Below, piece after piece: positions 1 to 8,154 of a stretch of 34,812 nt of DNA. A program made the position numbers and the translations under genes. The notes below the pieces were generated by a model that was not told the origin of the DNA, made no database searches, and saw nothing but the letters and a program-made list of their open reading frames with translations. This stretch comes from a bacterium (lineage in GTDB: Archaea; Aenigmatarchaeota; Aenigmatarchaeia; CG10238-14; SCSR01): the NCBI GenBank assembly GCA_027310405.1, contig DAIDAX010000004.1:1-34812 (forward strand), in the 5' to 3' direction. Position 1 is the stretch's first letter. Each line of letters starts with the position of its first letter.

Positions 1-438
1 GCGTTCGGAACTGCTATAGCATTGGCAACTGGAGGAATTGCTGTTTCACTTTTCGCGGGACTTCTGGTGCAGATAGTCTTCACAATTCTTGGAGGAAAGG
101 GAAACTATTGGACTGGTTTAACTTCAATCGTCTATCCTAAATTTCCACTTGCTGTCGGAATTCTAATAAGCTCTTTGCTTTTCAGAGTTCCTTTCTTTGG
201 AGTTGTTGTTGGTGCATTCTTTTTCATAATCATGGCAGCAATGTCGCTTTCGATTTTGTATCGTGGTATGAAAGAACTTTTCAAAGTTGAGATGATAACA
301 ACTTGGATTGGAATAGGTGTTGTTATTCTGTCTCTCGTCGTGGCGTTGTATCTTTCTATAATTTTGCTTTCTGCAAGTTCTCCGACATTCCTTAATTACT
401 TCCACACGGGTACATTTGGTTCGATGATGTGGAGATAA
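1..438 (+). CDS. Multi-pass membrane protein, Yip1-like (5' truncated by window)
   Basis: Open frame continues upstream of the listed start (AFGTAIALATGGIAVS...); several hydrophobic segments. Confidence 0.6.
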   Translation, partial: AFGTAIALATGGIAVSLFAGLLVQIVFTILGGKGNYWTGLTSIVYPKFPLAVGILISSLLFRVPFFGVVVGAFFFIIMAAMSLSILYRGMKELFKVEMITTWIGIGVVILSLVVALYLSIILLSASSPTFLNYFHTGTFGSMMWR

Positions 439-479
439 ACTGATTTAAGTTTCTTGCACGAACTAATGCTTGATTAGAA

Positions 480-1625
480 ATGATACTCGGCGTTGTCGGT
501 AAACCTTCATCTGGAAAATCTAGTTTTTTCAAAGCCGCAACAATGATTGACGTCAAGATTTCTCCAGTTCCTTTTACAACAATCAAACCGAACATCGGTT
601 TCGGTCATGTTATAATTGATTGCGTCGAAAAAGATTTTGGAAAAAAATGTAATCCGAAACACGGACACTGCAAGAATGGAAAAAGATTTGTACCGATAAA
701 ACTTGTCGATGTTGCAGGACTTGTTCCGGGTGCGCATGAGGGTAGAGGAATGGGAAATCAATTTCTCGATGACTTGAGACAAGCATCTGCATTAATTCAT
801 GTAGTTGATGCTTCAGGAATGACAGATTGGGAAGGAAATCCAACGACTGGTCACGATCCAGCAAAAGATGTTGAGTTTCTTGAGAACGAACTTGATTATT
901 GGTTTGCTTCAATCGTGGAAAAAATTTTGCAAAAAATTCCAAAGATAAAATCGAAATACGAACTTTTGGAAATTTTGAAAGATCAACTGAGTGGGTTGGA
1001 AATTTCTGAAAGCCAAATAGAAAATGTATTAGAAAAATTTTCTCCACAAAAAATTTTGGAGTTTGCTAGTGAACTCAGGAAAGTTTCTAAGCCGATAATG
1101 ATTGCTGCAAATAAAATTGATCTTACAGAAGCACAGAAAAATTTTCCAGCACTGAAAGAAAAGTTTTCAAACATCATACCAACTTCCGCCGAAGCTGAAA
1201 TAACTCTGAAGAAAGCCGCTGAGAAAAATTTGATTGATTATGTGCCAGGAAATAAGTTTACAATTAGTGGAAGCCTTGATGAGAAACAGAAACACGCATT
1301 GGAAATAATTAGAAACAAAGTCATCGATAAATTCGGATCGACTGGCGTGCAGGATTGTTTGAACAAAACTGTTTTTGATTTTCTAAATTATGTTGCAGTC
1401 TATCCAGTTGCTGACGCAAATAAGCTGACAGATAGCGAAGGAAATATTTTACCCGATGTCTTTCTTGTATCGAAAGGAACAACGTTGAAAGAATTTGCAT
1501 TTAAAATTCACACTACGATGGGAGAAAAGTTCATAGCTGGAATTGATGCACGAACGAAAAAGAAATTGTCGGCTGATTACCAGTTGAAGAACAATGACGT
1601 TGTCGAGATTGCATTTGCAAAATAA
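480..1625 (+). CDS. ychF: YchF/Obg-like GTPase with C-terminal TGS domain
   Basis: G1 GKPSSGKSS, DVAGLVPGAHEGRGMGNQFLDD, ANKID, C-terminal TGS-like domain. Confidence 0.93.
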   Translation: MILGVVGKPSSGKSSFFKAATMIDVKISPVPFTTIKPNIGFGHVIIDCVEKDFGKKCNPKHGHCKNGKRFVPIKLVDVAGLVPGAHEGRGMGNQFLDDLRQASALIHVVDASGMTDWEGNPTTGHDPAKDVEFLENELDYWFASIVEKILQKIPKIKSKYELLEILKDQLSGLEISESQIENVLEKFSPQKILEFASELRKVSKPIMIAANKIDLTEAQKNFPALKEKFSNIIPTSAEAEITLKKAAEKNLIDYVPGNKFTISGSLDEKQKHALEIIRNKVIDKFGSTGVQDCLNKTVFDFLNYVAVYPVADANKLTDSEGNILPDVFLVSKGTTLKEFAFKIHTTMGEKFIAGIDARTKKKLSADYQLKNNDVVEIAFAK

Positions 1626-1658
1626 GAATTAATAAAACGGTTTCCAATTATTCTTTGT

Positions 1659-2987
1659 ATGTATTCTAAGGAAGTGGAAAAATTCCTTTCTTCAAAAAAG
1701 ATTTCGCTTGGAGACAGAATTCGAATTGAAGATAGTAAAACTTCAACAGATGGAGTCTTAATGCCGCAGACCGAAGCTGGAGATCCAAATTCCATAGTAA
1801 TCAAATTAGATAATGGTTACAATGTTGGTCTGAAATTTTCTCGCGGATTGAAAATTAAAAGAATGGAAGGTGGAAAAAAACTTGAAACTTTCCCTGTAAG
1901 AAAATTTGAACAGAAACCAAATCTTCCAAAAGTTTCGTTGCTTGCGACTGGCGGAACAATTGCGTCACGTATCGATTATAAAACAGGAGCTGTGCACATG
2001 GCGTTTAGTCCCGAAGAATTTTTCTTTGCTGTTCCACAGCTTGCGGACTTGATAAGTTTCAAAGAAGTGAAACAACTTTCGAATATAGCTTCAGAGGACA
2101 TGACTTATGAAATTTGGCAAAAGATAGCGACTGAAACTGCAAAAGAATTGAATGCGGGAGCGCATGCAGTATTGATTACTCATGGCACCGATACAATGCA
2201 TTTTTCTTCTGCTGCTTTGAGTTTTATGTTGCAAAATCTGAGTGGTCCAGTAATTCTGACTGGTGCACAGAGGTCTTCCGACAGAGGCAGTTCTGACACA
2301 GTAATTAATTTGATTTGTTCTGCAATCATTGGGGGTTATTCCGATATTGGGGAAGTTGGAGTTTGTATGCACGCAGAAAATGCCGATACATTTTGTAATT
2401 TTATTCGTGGAACAAAAGTTCGTAAGATGCACACAAGTAATCGCAATGCTTTTCAACCTGTAAACTATTCACCAATTGCAAAAGTTTGGCCTAATAAAAA
2501 AATAGAATACACAAACAATTACAGAAAAATTTTGAAAGGAAAAGTTATCGCCGATACAAAATTTGAACCAAGAATATCATTGTTGAAAGCTTATCCAAAC
2601 TCTGATCCGTCAATAATTGATTATCAAATTAAGAAAGGCGTGAAAGGATTCGTGATCGAGGCTACCGGACTTGGACACGTTCCAACTTCCGAAAAAAAAC
2701 TTTCATGGATTCCGCATATTAAAGATGCAGTCAGAAGCGGAGTGCCTGTCGTTGTTGCGCCTCAAACAATTTTTGGAAGGTTGAATCTAAATGTTTACAG
2801 AAATGGGAGAATGTTGTTAGATGTTGGAGCTATCGATGGACAAGATATGCTGCCAGAAACTGCTTACGTGAAATTGGGTTGGATTCTCGGTCACACAAAG
2901 AACATGGAAAAAATAAAAGAACTTATGATGAAGAACCTTGTCGGAGAAATTTCTGAAAGAACAGAATTAGAAACTTTTCCAGTGTGA
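1659..2987 (+). CDS. gatD: Glu-tRNA(Gln) amidotransferase subunit D (asparaginase-like)
   Basis: LLATGGTIASRIDYKTGAV, THGTDTMHFSSAAL, LTGAQRSSDRGSSD; N-terminal GatD-type domain. Confidence 0.95.
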   Translation: MYSKEVEKFLSSKKISLGDRIRIEDSKTSTDGVLMPQTEAGDPNSIVIKLDNGYNVGLKFSRGLKIKRMEGGKKLETFPVRKFEQKPNLPKVSLLATGGTIASRIDYKTGAVHMAFSPEEFFFAVPQLADLISFKEVKQLSNIASEDMTYEIWQKIATETAKELNAGAHAVLITHGTDTMHFSSAALSFMLQNLSGPVILTGAQRSSDRGSSDTVINLICSAIIGGYSDIGEVGVCMHAENADTFCNFIRGTKVRKMHTSNRNAFQPVNYSPIAKVWPNKKIEYTNNYRKILKGKVIADTKFEPRISLLKAYPNSDPSIIDYQIKKGVKGFVIEATGLGHVPTSEKKLSWIPHIKDAVRSGVPVVVAPQTIFGRLNLNVYRNGRMLLDVGAIDGQDMLPETAYVKLGWILGHTKNMEKIKELMMKNLVGEISERTELETFPV

Positions 2988-3568
2988 TTGGTGTGAACGA
3001 AATAATAAAGTTCGCCGAAGAATTAATGAAACTTAAAGACATCAAAAGAACTGGATGGATTTTAAAAAAAGTTTCGGATCCGGAAAGTGTTGCAGATCAT
3101 ACTTTTAGTCTGACATTTTTGTCGTATCTTTTTGCAAAAAAAATGGGACTGAACGAAAACAAAGCCATGAAGATGGCACTTGTTCACGACATAAATGAAA
3201 TTCTTACAGGTGACATTGCGACTAGAGCAGACGAGAAAAATCAAACTATGGACAATGCAACAAAAGAAAGAATTGAAAATGAAAACACAAAAAAAATTTT
3301 AGAATTATTGCCGGTTGATTTGAAAGCTGAGTTAAATGAAATTTGGGATGAATACAACGGTCTGAAATCGGAAGAAGCCAAACTCGTTTACAATCTCGAT
3401 AAACTTGACTACAGTATACAGGTTATGTTCTATAAAAAAAATAAAAGATCAACTTTAGGTGAAGATTTTGGGGAAGAACATTTGAAAACTGCAGATCAAA
3501 GAATTAACATGCCAGAGATAAGAAAAATTTTTGAACAGATAAAAAAAACAATGAGGGAAAAAAATTGA
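2984..3568 (+). CDS. HD-domain phosphohydrolase, YfbR/HDDC2-like
   Basis: DHTFSLTFLSYLFA, ALVHDINEILTGDI; overlaps gatD and gatE by about 4 nt on each side. Confidence 0.85.
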   Translation: MIGVNEIIKFAEELMKLKDIKRTGWILKKVSDPESVADHTFSLTFLSYLFAKKMGLNENKAMKMALVHDINEILTGDIATRADEKNQTMDNATKERIENENTKKILELLPVDLKAELNEIWDEYNGLKSEEAKLVYNLDKLDYSIQVMFYKKNKRSTLGEDFGEEHLKTADQRINMPEIRKIFEQIKKTMREKN

Positions 3569-4989
3569 CATTCAAAGCCGGTTTAGAAATTCACGTTCAG
3601 CTGAATACGCAACGTAAATTATTTTGCAACTGTTCGACCGCAATGAAAGAAAGAACTCCTATTGCAATTGTTACAAGAAAATTACATCCTGTCGCAAGCG
3701 AACTTGGAGAAGTCGATCGAGCTGCACAGTTTGAATTTTTGCGCGATAGAATTTTTCATTACCAGGTTTTTAAAAGTGAAACTTGTTTAGTCGAACTTGA
3801 CGAAGAACCTCCACATCCAATCAATCAAGAAGCACTCAATGTTGCATTGCAAGTTGCTCTAATGTTTCACTGCAGGATTCCAAATGAAATACACGTGATG
3901 AGAAAAACAGTTATCGATGGAAGCAATACAACAAGTTTTCAAAGAACTATGGATGTCGGGATGGACGGTTATTTTGAATACAGAAATAAAAAAATTCCAA
4001 TCACTTACATAACGTTAGAGGAAGATGCTGCGGCTTCTGTTGAAGAAAAAGATAAAGAGGTTACGTATCGTCTGAATCGACTCGGAATTCCGCTTGTTGA
4101 AATCGACACAGATATTCTCGAAGGATTCACACCAGAAGAAATTCAGGACATAGCTTACACAATCGGCATAATTGTAAAGTCTACACGAAAAGCGAAACAT
4201 GGAATTGGAACGATAAGACAAGACGTAAACATCAGCACAGAAAAAGGTACAAGAGTTGAATTGAAAGGTGTGCAAGAACTCGATATGCTGGCGAAAGTTA
4301 TCAAACTCGAAGTCGAGAGACAAAGTCTTGCAGAGAAAGTTGAAAAGGAAACTCGTTCTGTTCAGCCAGATGGAACTTCTGTTTACATGCGCCCTCTTCC
4401 TGGAGCTGCAAGAATGTATCCGGAAACAGATGTCCCTCCAGTTCAAATTACAAAAGAAGAATTATCTACATTGAAAAAAACTTTGCCGGAACCTTGGAAT
4501 AAAAAATTGGAAAGATTCAAATCAAAACTGAAATTGTCCGAACAACTTGCGCGTGAAATTCTACGTTCCGATTACCTTGATTTGTTTGAAGAAATAGTTG
4601 CGAAGTATAAAATTGAGTCGTCCATTGTAGCAAATGTTTTCGCATCGACGTTGAAAAATTTGGAAAGAAAAGAAAAATTAAACATTGCAGAGATTAGCGA
4701 TGAACATTTTTTCGAAATTTTTGATTTGTTAAGCAAACAGAAAATTGTGAAAGAAGCTGTGCCTGAAATACTTAGACACATTCCAAGAAATCCCCAGAAG
4801 AAAATTTCAGATTTGGTTAAAGAATTGAATCTTTCATTGCTGTCTGAAAATGAAATTGAAAAAATGATCAAGCAAACAATACAAAAAGGGATGCCATACG
4901 AAAAAGCAGTTGGACTAGTTATGAGCAAAGTTAGAGAAAGAGCTCAACCAGAAGTTGTAATGAAACTCGTCAAGAAAAATCTGAAGTGA
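3565..4989 (+). CDS. gatE: Glu-tRNA(Gln) amidotransferase subunit E, short form apparently lacking the GAD insertion
   Basis: GLEIHVQLNT..LFCNC, CLVELDEEPPHPIN, ELKGVQELDM, MRPLPGAARMYPETDVPP; 474 aa; TTG start overlapping the previous stop. Confidence 0.93.
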   Translation: MTFKAGLEIHVQLNTQRKLFCNCSTAMKERTPIAIVTRKLHPVASELGEVDRAAQFEFLRDRIFHYQVFKSETCLVELDEEPPHPINQEALNVALQVALMFHCRIPNEIHVMRKTVIDGSNTTSFQRTMDVGMDGYFEYRNKKIPITYITLEEDAAASVEEKDKEVTYRLNRLGIPLVEIDTDILEGFTPEEIQDIAYTIGIIVKSTRKAKHGIGTIRQDVNISTEKGTRVELKGVQELDMLAKVIKLEVERQSLAEKVEKETRSVQPDGTSVYMRPLPGAARMYPETDVPPVQITKEELSTLKKTLPEPWNKKLERFKSKLKLSEQLAREILRSDYLDLFEEIVAKYKIESSIVANVFASTLKNLERKEKLNIAEISDEHFFEIFDLLSKQKIVKEAVPEILRHIPRNPQKKISDLVKELNLSLLSENEIEKMIKQTIQKGMPYEKAVGLVMSKVRERAQPEVVMKLVKKNLK

Positions 4990-4992
4990 TTT

Positions 4993-5430
4993 TTATTTTT
5001 TCAAAATTCTTCTCTGCCTCTGCACAATTTCGTTCGCTTGCATGACATCGTTCGGATAATGCTTGACGTAATCCTTACCGCGTTCGATTATGTTCTTCTC
5101 GATTTTTTCTGCGTGGAATTTTCCTACAATAAAATCTGTGGCCTTCTGCGTATCAAAATCTTTGCAAGAAAAAATGTCGACCGATGCGAATCCATCTTTC
5201 GCGAACGTGTGTATGGTTATGTGGCTCTCTGCAATCAAAACAAATGCAGAAATTCCTCCGGCGTCGAAAGATTCCGGATTGCCATTGTAAATTGTGACTT
5301 GCGGTTCGGAAATCCTGTGCATGCCGATAAGTTCGGGTAACTCAATTAGAACAGAGAACACAAAATTCTTGTCGATTAATTTTTTCTTGTCGCACCCGTA
5401 CAAATCGAGTGTCAAGTGCGGACCAAACAT
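4993..5430 (-). CDS. speD: SpeD-family pyruvoyl-dependent decarboxylase (annotated class: AdoMet decarboxylase)
   Basis: Self-processing motif AESHITIHTF, GPHLTLDLYGCD, FSCKDFD. Confidence 0.9.
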   Translation of the reverse strand: MFGPHLTLDLYGCDKKKLIDKNFVFSVLIELPELIGMHRISEPQVTIYNGNPESFDAGGISAFVLIAESHITIHTFAKDGFASVDIFSCKDFDTQKATDFIVGKFHAEKIEKNIIERGKDYVKHYPNDVMQANEIVQRQRRILKK

Positions 5431-5528
5431 TTTCTTTTTACAGACGCCCCTTTTTATTTGTGAATAATTTCTTCGTTGAACTTACACTTAAATATTTCTA
5501 TCTTTTTGAATCAATACTCATGAAAAAA

Positions 5529-6074
5529 TTATTCTTCTTGCGCAGAACTGCCCATTCCTTTCTTTCTGAGAACGCTCTTTCTGAACATGTTGATTTTGTT
5601 TTGAATTATTCTTTGGATTAGTTCTGGATTTACCATCGCTTTCATGTTTATTCCTTCTTTGAATCCAGTTATCTCGATGTCTCCATAATTGAACACTCTG
5701 CCCAAAACACTTTTTCTCACAGAAATGTCAGCGACGTTTCCGAACGGAATCACCACTCTTTTCTTTCTGAAAATTCCTTCGACTTTGATTACTTCATCAT
5801 TAGTGACTACGTAGTGTCTGATTATTCCTGCGAGTATCGGCTCATCAAAGAGAAGCGCTATGACAGCTGCCATGCCGAGTATCGTGATTGTTGGAACCAT
5901 TTGGTCTATCGTTTGTGGAAAAAGGCTGAACGTGATGCCGAACGTCGGATAAATAAAACGCACATAGACAAGGTAGAAAAAAATCGTAATGAGAATCGCT
6001 AGAAAATAATTCCCAACATAAGCTCTCCTCGAAGCCCGATACTTAATTCCCTTTGTGACAATATCCATATTCAC
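5529..6074 (-). CDS. Membrane protein with bacterial PH-like (bPH2/DUF304) domain
   Basis: Two TM segments followed by RHYVVTNDEVIKVEGIFRKKRVVIPFGNVADISVRKSVLGRVFNYGDIEITG. Confidence 0.8.
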   Translation of the reverse strand: MNMDIVTKGIKYRASRRAYVGNYFLAILITIFFYLVYVRFIYPTFGITFSLFPQTIDQMVPTITILGMAAVIALLFDEPILAGIIRHYVVTNDEVIKVEGIFRKKRVVIPFGNVADISVRKSVLGRVFNYGDIEITGFKEGINMKAMVNPELIQRIIQNKINMFRKSVLRKKGMGSSAQEE

Positions 6075-6167
6075 TATTTCGTTTACAAAAAACTTATTTG
6101 TGCAGAAATTGTCTGGCTTGAATAAAATTTGAAAAGAAAATCAAAGAAGTGAAAAGAGAGGAAAGTT

Positions 6168-6572
6168 TTATCCTTCCTCTTCAGATTCAGAAGCTTCTTC
6201 CGTTGTTTCTTCAGCAGATTCTTCCTCTGCTTCCTCAGTTGTAGCTTCTTCCGAAGTTGCCTCTGTCCCAGCAGAAGCTGCAGCCGCACCAGTCTTTTCA
6301 CCGATTGCGAATCTGTTTCTAACTTCAGTTATCTTGATGTGGGCTTTTTCTCCTTCTTTCGTACCGTTGACGAACACAACAAAGTTTTTCACGCGAGCGA
6401 TACCGTCACCGCGAGAACCGACTTCGCTGATTTCAACGTCGTACTCTTCTCCCACTTTTACCGGCTTTGGCATGTCTCCGCCGAATCCGCGATCTCCGCC
6501 GCCGAAGCTGCGTCTTGGACCTCCGAATCTGCGTCCACCGCCAAATCCTCTTCCACCACGTCTTTCAAACAT
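6168..6572 (-). CDS. TRAM-domain protein with N-terminal RGG/Gly-Arg region and C-terminal acidic tail
   Basis: TRAM core KVGEEYDVEISEVGSRGDGIARVKNFVVFVNGTKEGEKAHIKITEV; RGGRGFGGGRRFGG head; Glu-rich tail. Confidence 0.85.
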   Translation of the reverse strand: MFERRGGRGFGGGRRFGGPRRSFGGGDRGFGGDMPKPVKVGEEYDVEISEVGSRGDGIARVKNFVVFVNGTKEGEKAHIKITEVRNRFAIGEKTGAAAASAGTEATSEEATTEEAEEESAEETTEEASESEEEG

Positions 6573-6742
6573 ATTTCTTTAACCTCCATTTTTAATCCGG
6601 AAATTTTAGTCGCAAAGAAACTTTCTTCAAGTCCGAAAAGAACCGATAGAATGAGTCCTTCGTCAAACCTCCATTTCCTCTTTGTCTTGTGCTTGTCTTG
6701 CAAGCTATAGATAGTTCATACTCGACGTATTTAAGCTTTATT

Positions 6743-6997
6743 TTAGAGCGGTATAGGAGCGAACATCAGGCCTAGTCCAAGAGCGATTCTCGCAAGTCTT
6801 GGTAGGTGCTCTATCGGCGACTGTTTGATGAACTTGATTGCTCCTTTCGGTACTTTTGAGAAATCTAGTTTGTGCGCCAAGTGCAGTGAAATCAGCTTTC
6901 CGTTCTTCTGTTGCAGGACTTTCTGCTTCTTGTACTGCACAAAGCTTACTAATCCGTCTATGAAAAGGTAGACTCCTGCAAGTTGTACCAATACCAT
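6743..6997 (-). CDS. Small hypothetical membrane protein
   Basis: Intact 84-aa ORF with hydrophobic segments, filling an otherwise empty interval. Confidence 0.5.
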   Translation of the reverse strand: MVLVQLAGVYLFIDGLVSFVQYKKQKVLQQKNGKLISLHLAHKLDFSKVPKGAIKFIKQSPIEHLPRLARIALGLGLMFAPIPL

Positions 6998-7104
6998 TGT
7001 ATCACTCCAAGAATCTTCGAATTTGGGGTTTATATACTTAATTTGGTGTTCGAAGCCTATAAAAATATTAGCCGTTTTCCTTAGGGAACTTTTGAGAATA
7101 AAGC

Positions 7105-7208
7105 GCTGGAGGAGGGATTTGAACCCACATGAGCTTGCGCTCGCCGGTTTTCGAGATTCACCTGAAACTTAGTTCATCCGGTGCCCTACCTAGTTAGGCG
7201 ACTCCAGC
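7105..7208 (-). tRNA. tRNA-Ser(CGA) with an approximately 21-nt intron
   Basis: Acceptor GCTGGAG/CTCCAGC, G73, D-arm GCCT..GGGC, variable arm GAGC-GCAA-GCTC, T-loop TTCAAAT, loop CTCGAAA. Removing ATGAACTAAGTTTCAGGTGAA restores CCGGT/ACCGG and an 83-nt tRNA. Confidence 0.88.
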
Positions 7209-7263
7209 ATAATTAACTAAACGGAAGTCTTCGCTTTTATTCTTTGCAAAAGAAATAAAACTT

Positions 7264-7428
7264 ATGGGCATTTTCAGCGTAATCGTCGCTTTCATGATCG
7301 TTTATCTCACTCGCGTGTCAGCAATGCCAATTCTTTGTTCAATAAGCGACAGTCTGTGTGGCACTCTCGGACTAATAGTCTATTTTCTCGTGGTCTACGT
7401 TATCCTAACTCGTGTCCTTCGACTCTAG
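7264..7428 (+). CDS. Small hydrophobic protein (54 aa)
   Basis: Read by hand: MGIFSVIVAFMIVYLTRVSAMPILCSISDSLCGTLGLIVYFLVVYVILTRVLRL*; overlaps the 3' end of the convergent dph6. Confidence 0.4.
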   Translation: MGIFSVIVAFMIVYLTRVSAMPILCSISDSLCGTLGLIVYFLVVYVILTRVLRL

Positions 7429-8097
7429 ATGCGCTGATTTCACAACAATTTTTCCACTCTGAATCTTTTTGTCCCAAATTTTTTCGAAATCGTCAATCAC
7501 TAGCTTTTTCTTGAACAGCGGACAGTCAAGCACGAGCGATTCTGCCTCTCCACCCTCGAATCCGATGTGCACTCCGAATTTTTTGTTGAGAATTTTCAGG
7601 TCTTCAATAGCCTTCACGTCAATTTTTCGTCCGAGCCAGTTTTCGTCAAATCCAGCTGATGCTACTTGCGTGACAATTATTTTAAAACTGTTTCGGAGCT
7701 CTTCTCGAAAAAGCTCTTCAGGATCTTTGTGCCAGGAAGGTGTGATACTTTCTAATCCAAATTTTTTGCAAATGGCATCAACACGTTCTTTTTGATATTG
7801 ACTCGCGAGCGCGCCAGAAACGATTCCATCGACTTCGTCAGCTATTTCGGAAATCGCTACAGTTAGATCTTCGAGTTCTTTTTCTTTTTCTCCAGAAGTT
7901 TCTTTCCAAATTTGTTTAACTCCCATTGCTTCCGCTTGCAATTTTGTGAGTTCGATACACACACTATGAAACATCCAAGAATCTTCTCTCTTTGGTGCGA
8001 GAGTTATCAGAAATTTTAACTCGTGTCCTTTCTGCAGTGCTTGATAAATTGCGTAAGTCGAATCCTTTCCACCTGAAAATAAAGTCGCCACTCTCAT
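7405..8097 (-). CDS. dph6: Diphthine--ammonia ligase family ATP pyrophosphatase (Dph6-like)
   Basis: SGGKDSTYA PP-loop; GALASQYQKERVDAICKKFGLESITPSWHKDP; GFEGGEAESLVLDCPLFKKKL. Confidence 0.9.
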   Translation of the reverse strand: MRVATLFSGGKDSTYAIYQALQKGHELKFLITLAPKREDSWMFHSVCIELTKLQAEAMGVKQIWKETSGEKEKELEDLTVAISEIADEVDGIVSGALASQYQKERVDAICKKFGLESITPSWHKDPEELFREELRNSFKIIVTQVASAGFDENWLGRKIDVKAIEDLKILNKKFGVHIGFEGGEAESLVLDCPLFKKKLVIDDFEKIWDKKIQSGKIVVKSAHLESKDTS

Positions 8098-8154
8098 ACA
8101 TCAGAAATTAACGTTGGCAAGAGTTTAATATACTATCGTAGAAATAAGGATTGC

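Noticed and set aside
610-1047. 145-aa minus-strand ORF
   Set aside because: Antisense to the clear YchF gene.
6083-6301. Minus-strand 72-aa Lys/Leu-rich ORF
   Set aside because: Out-of-frame reading of the Glu-rich tail of the TRAM gene.
6458-6703. Minus-strand 81-aa ORF overlapping the TRAM start
   Set aside because: Alternate frame of the RGG region; no family resemblance.
6334-6710. Two plus-strand ORFs (82 and 123 aa) opposite the TRAM gene
   Set aside because: Antisense to low-complexity RGG coding sequence; composition mirrors the real gene.
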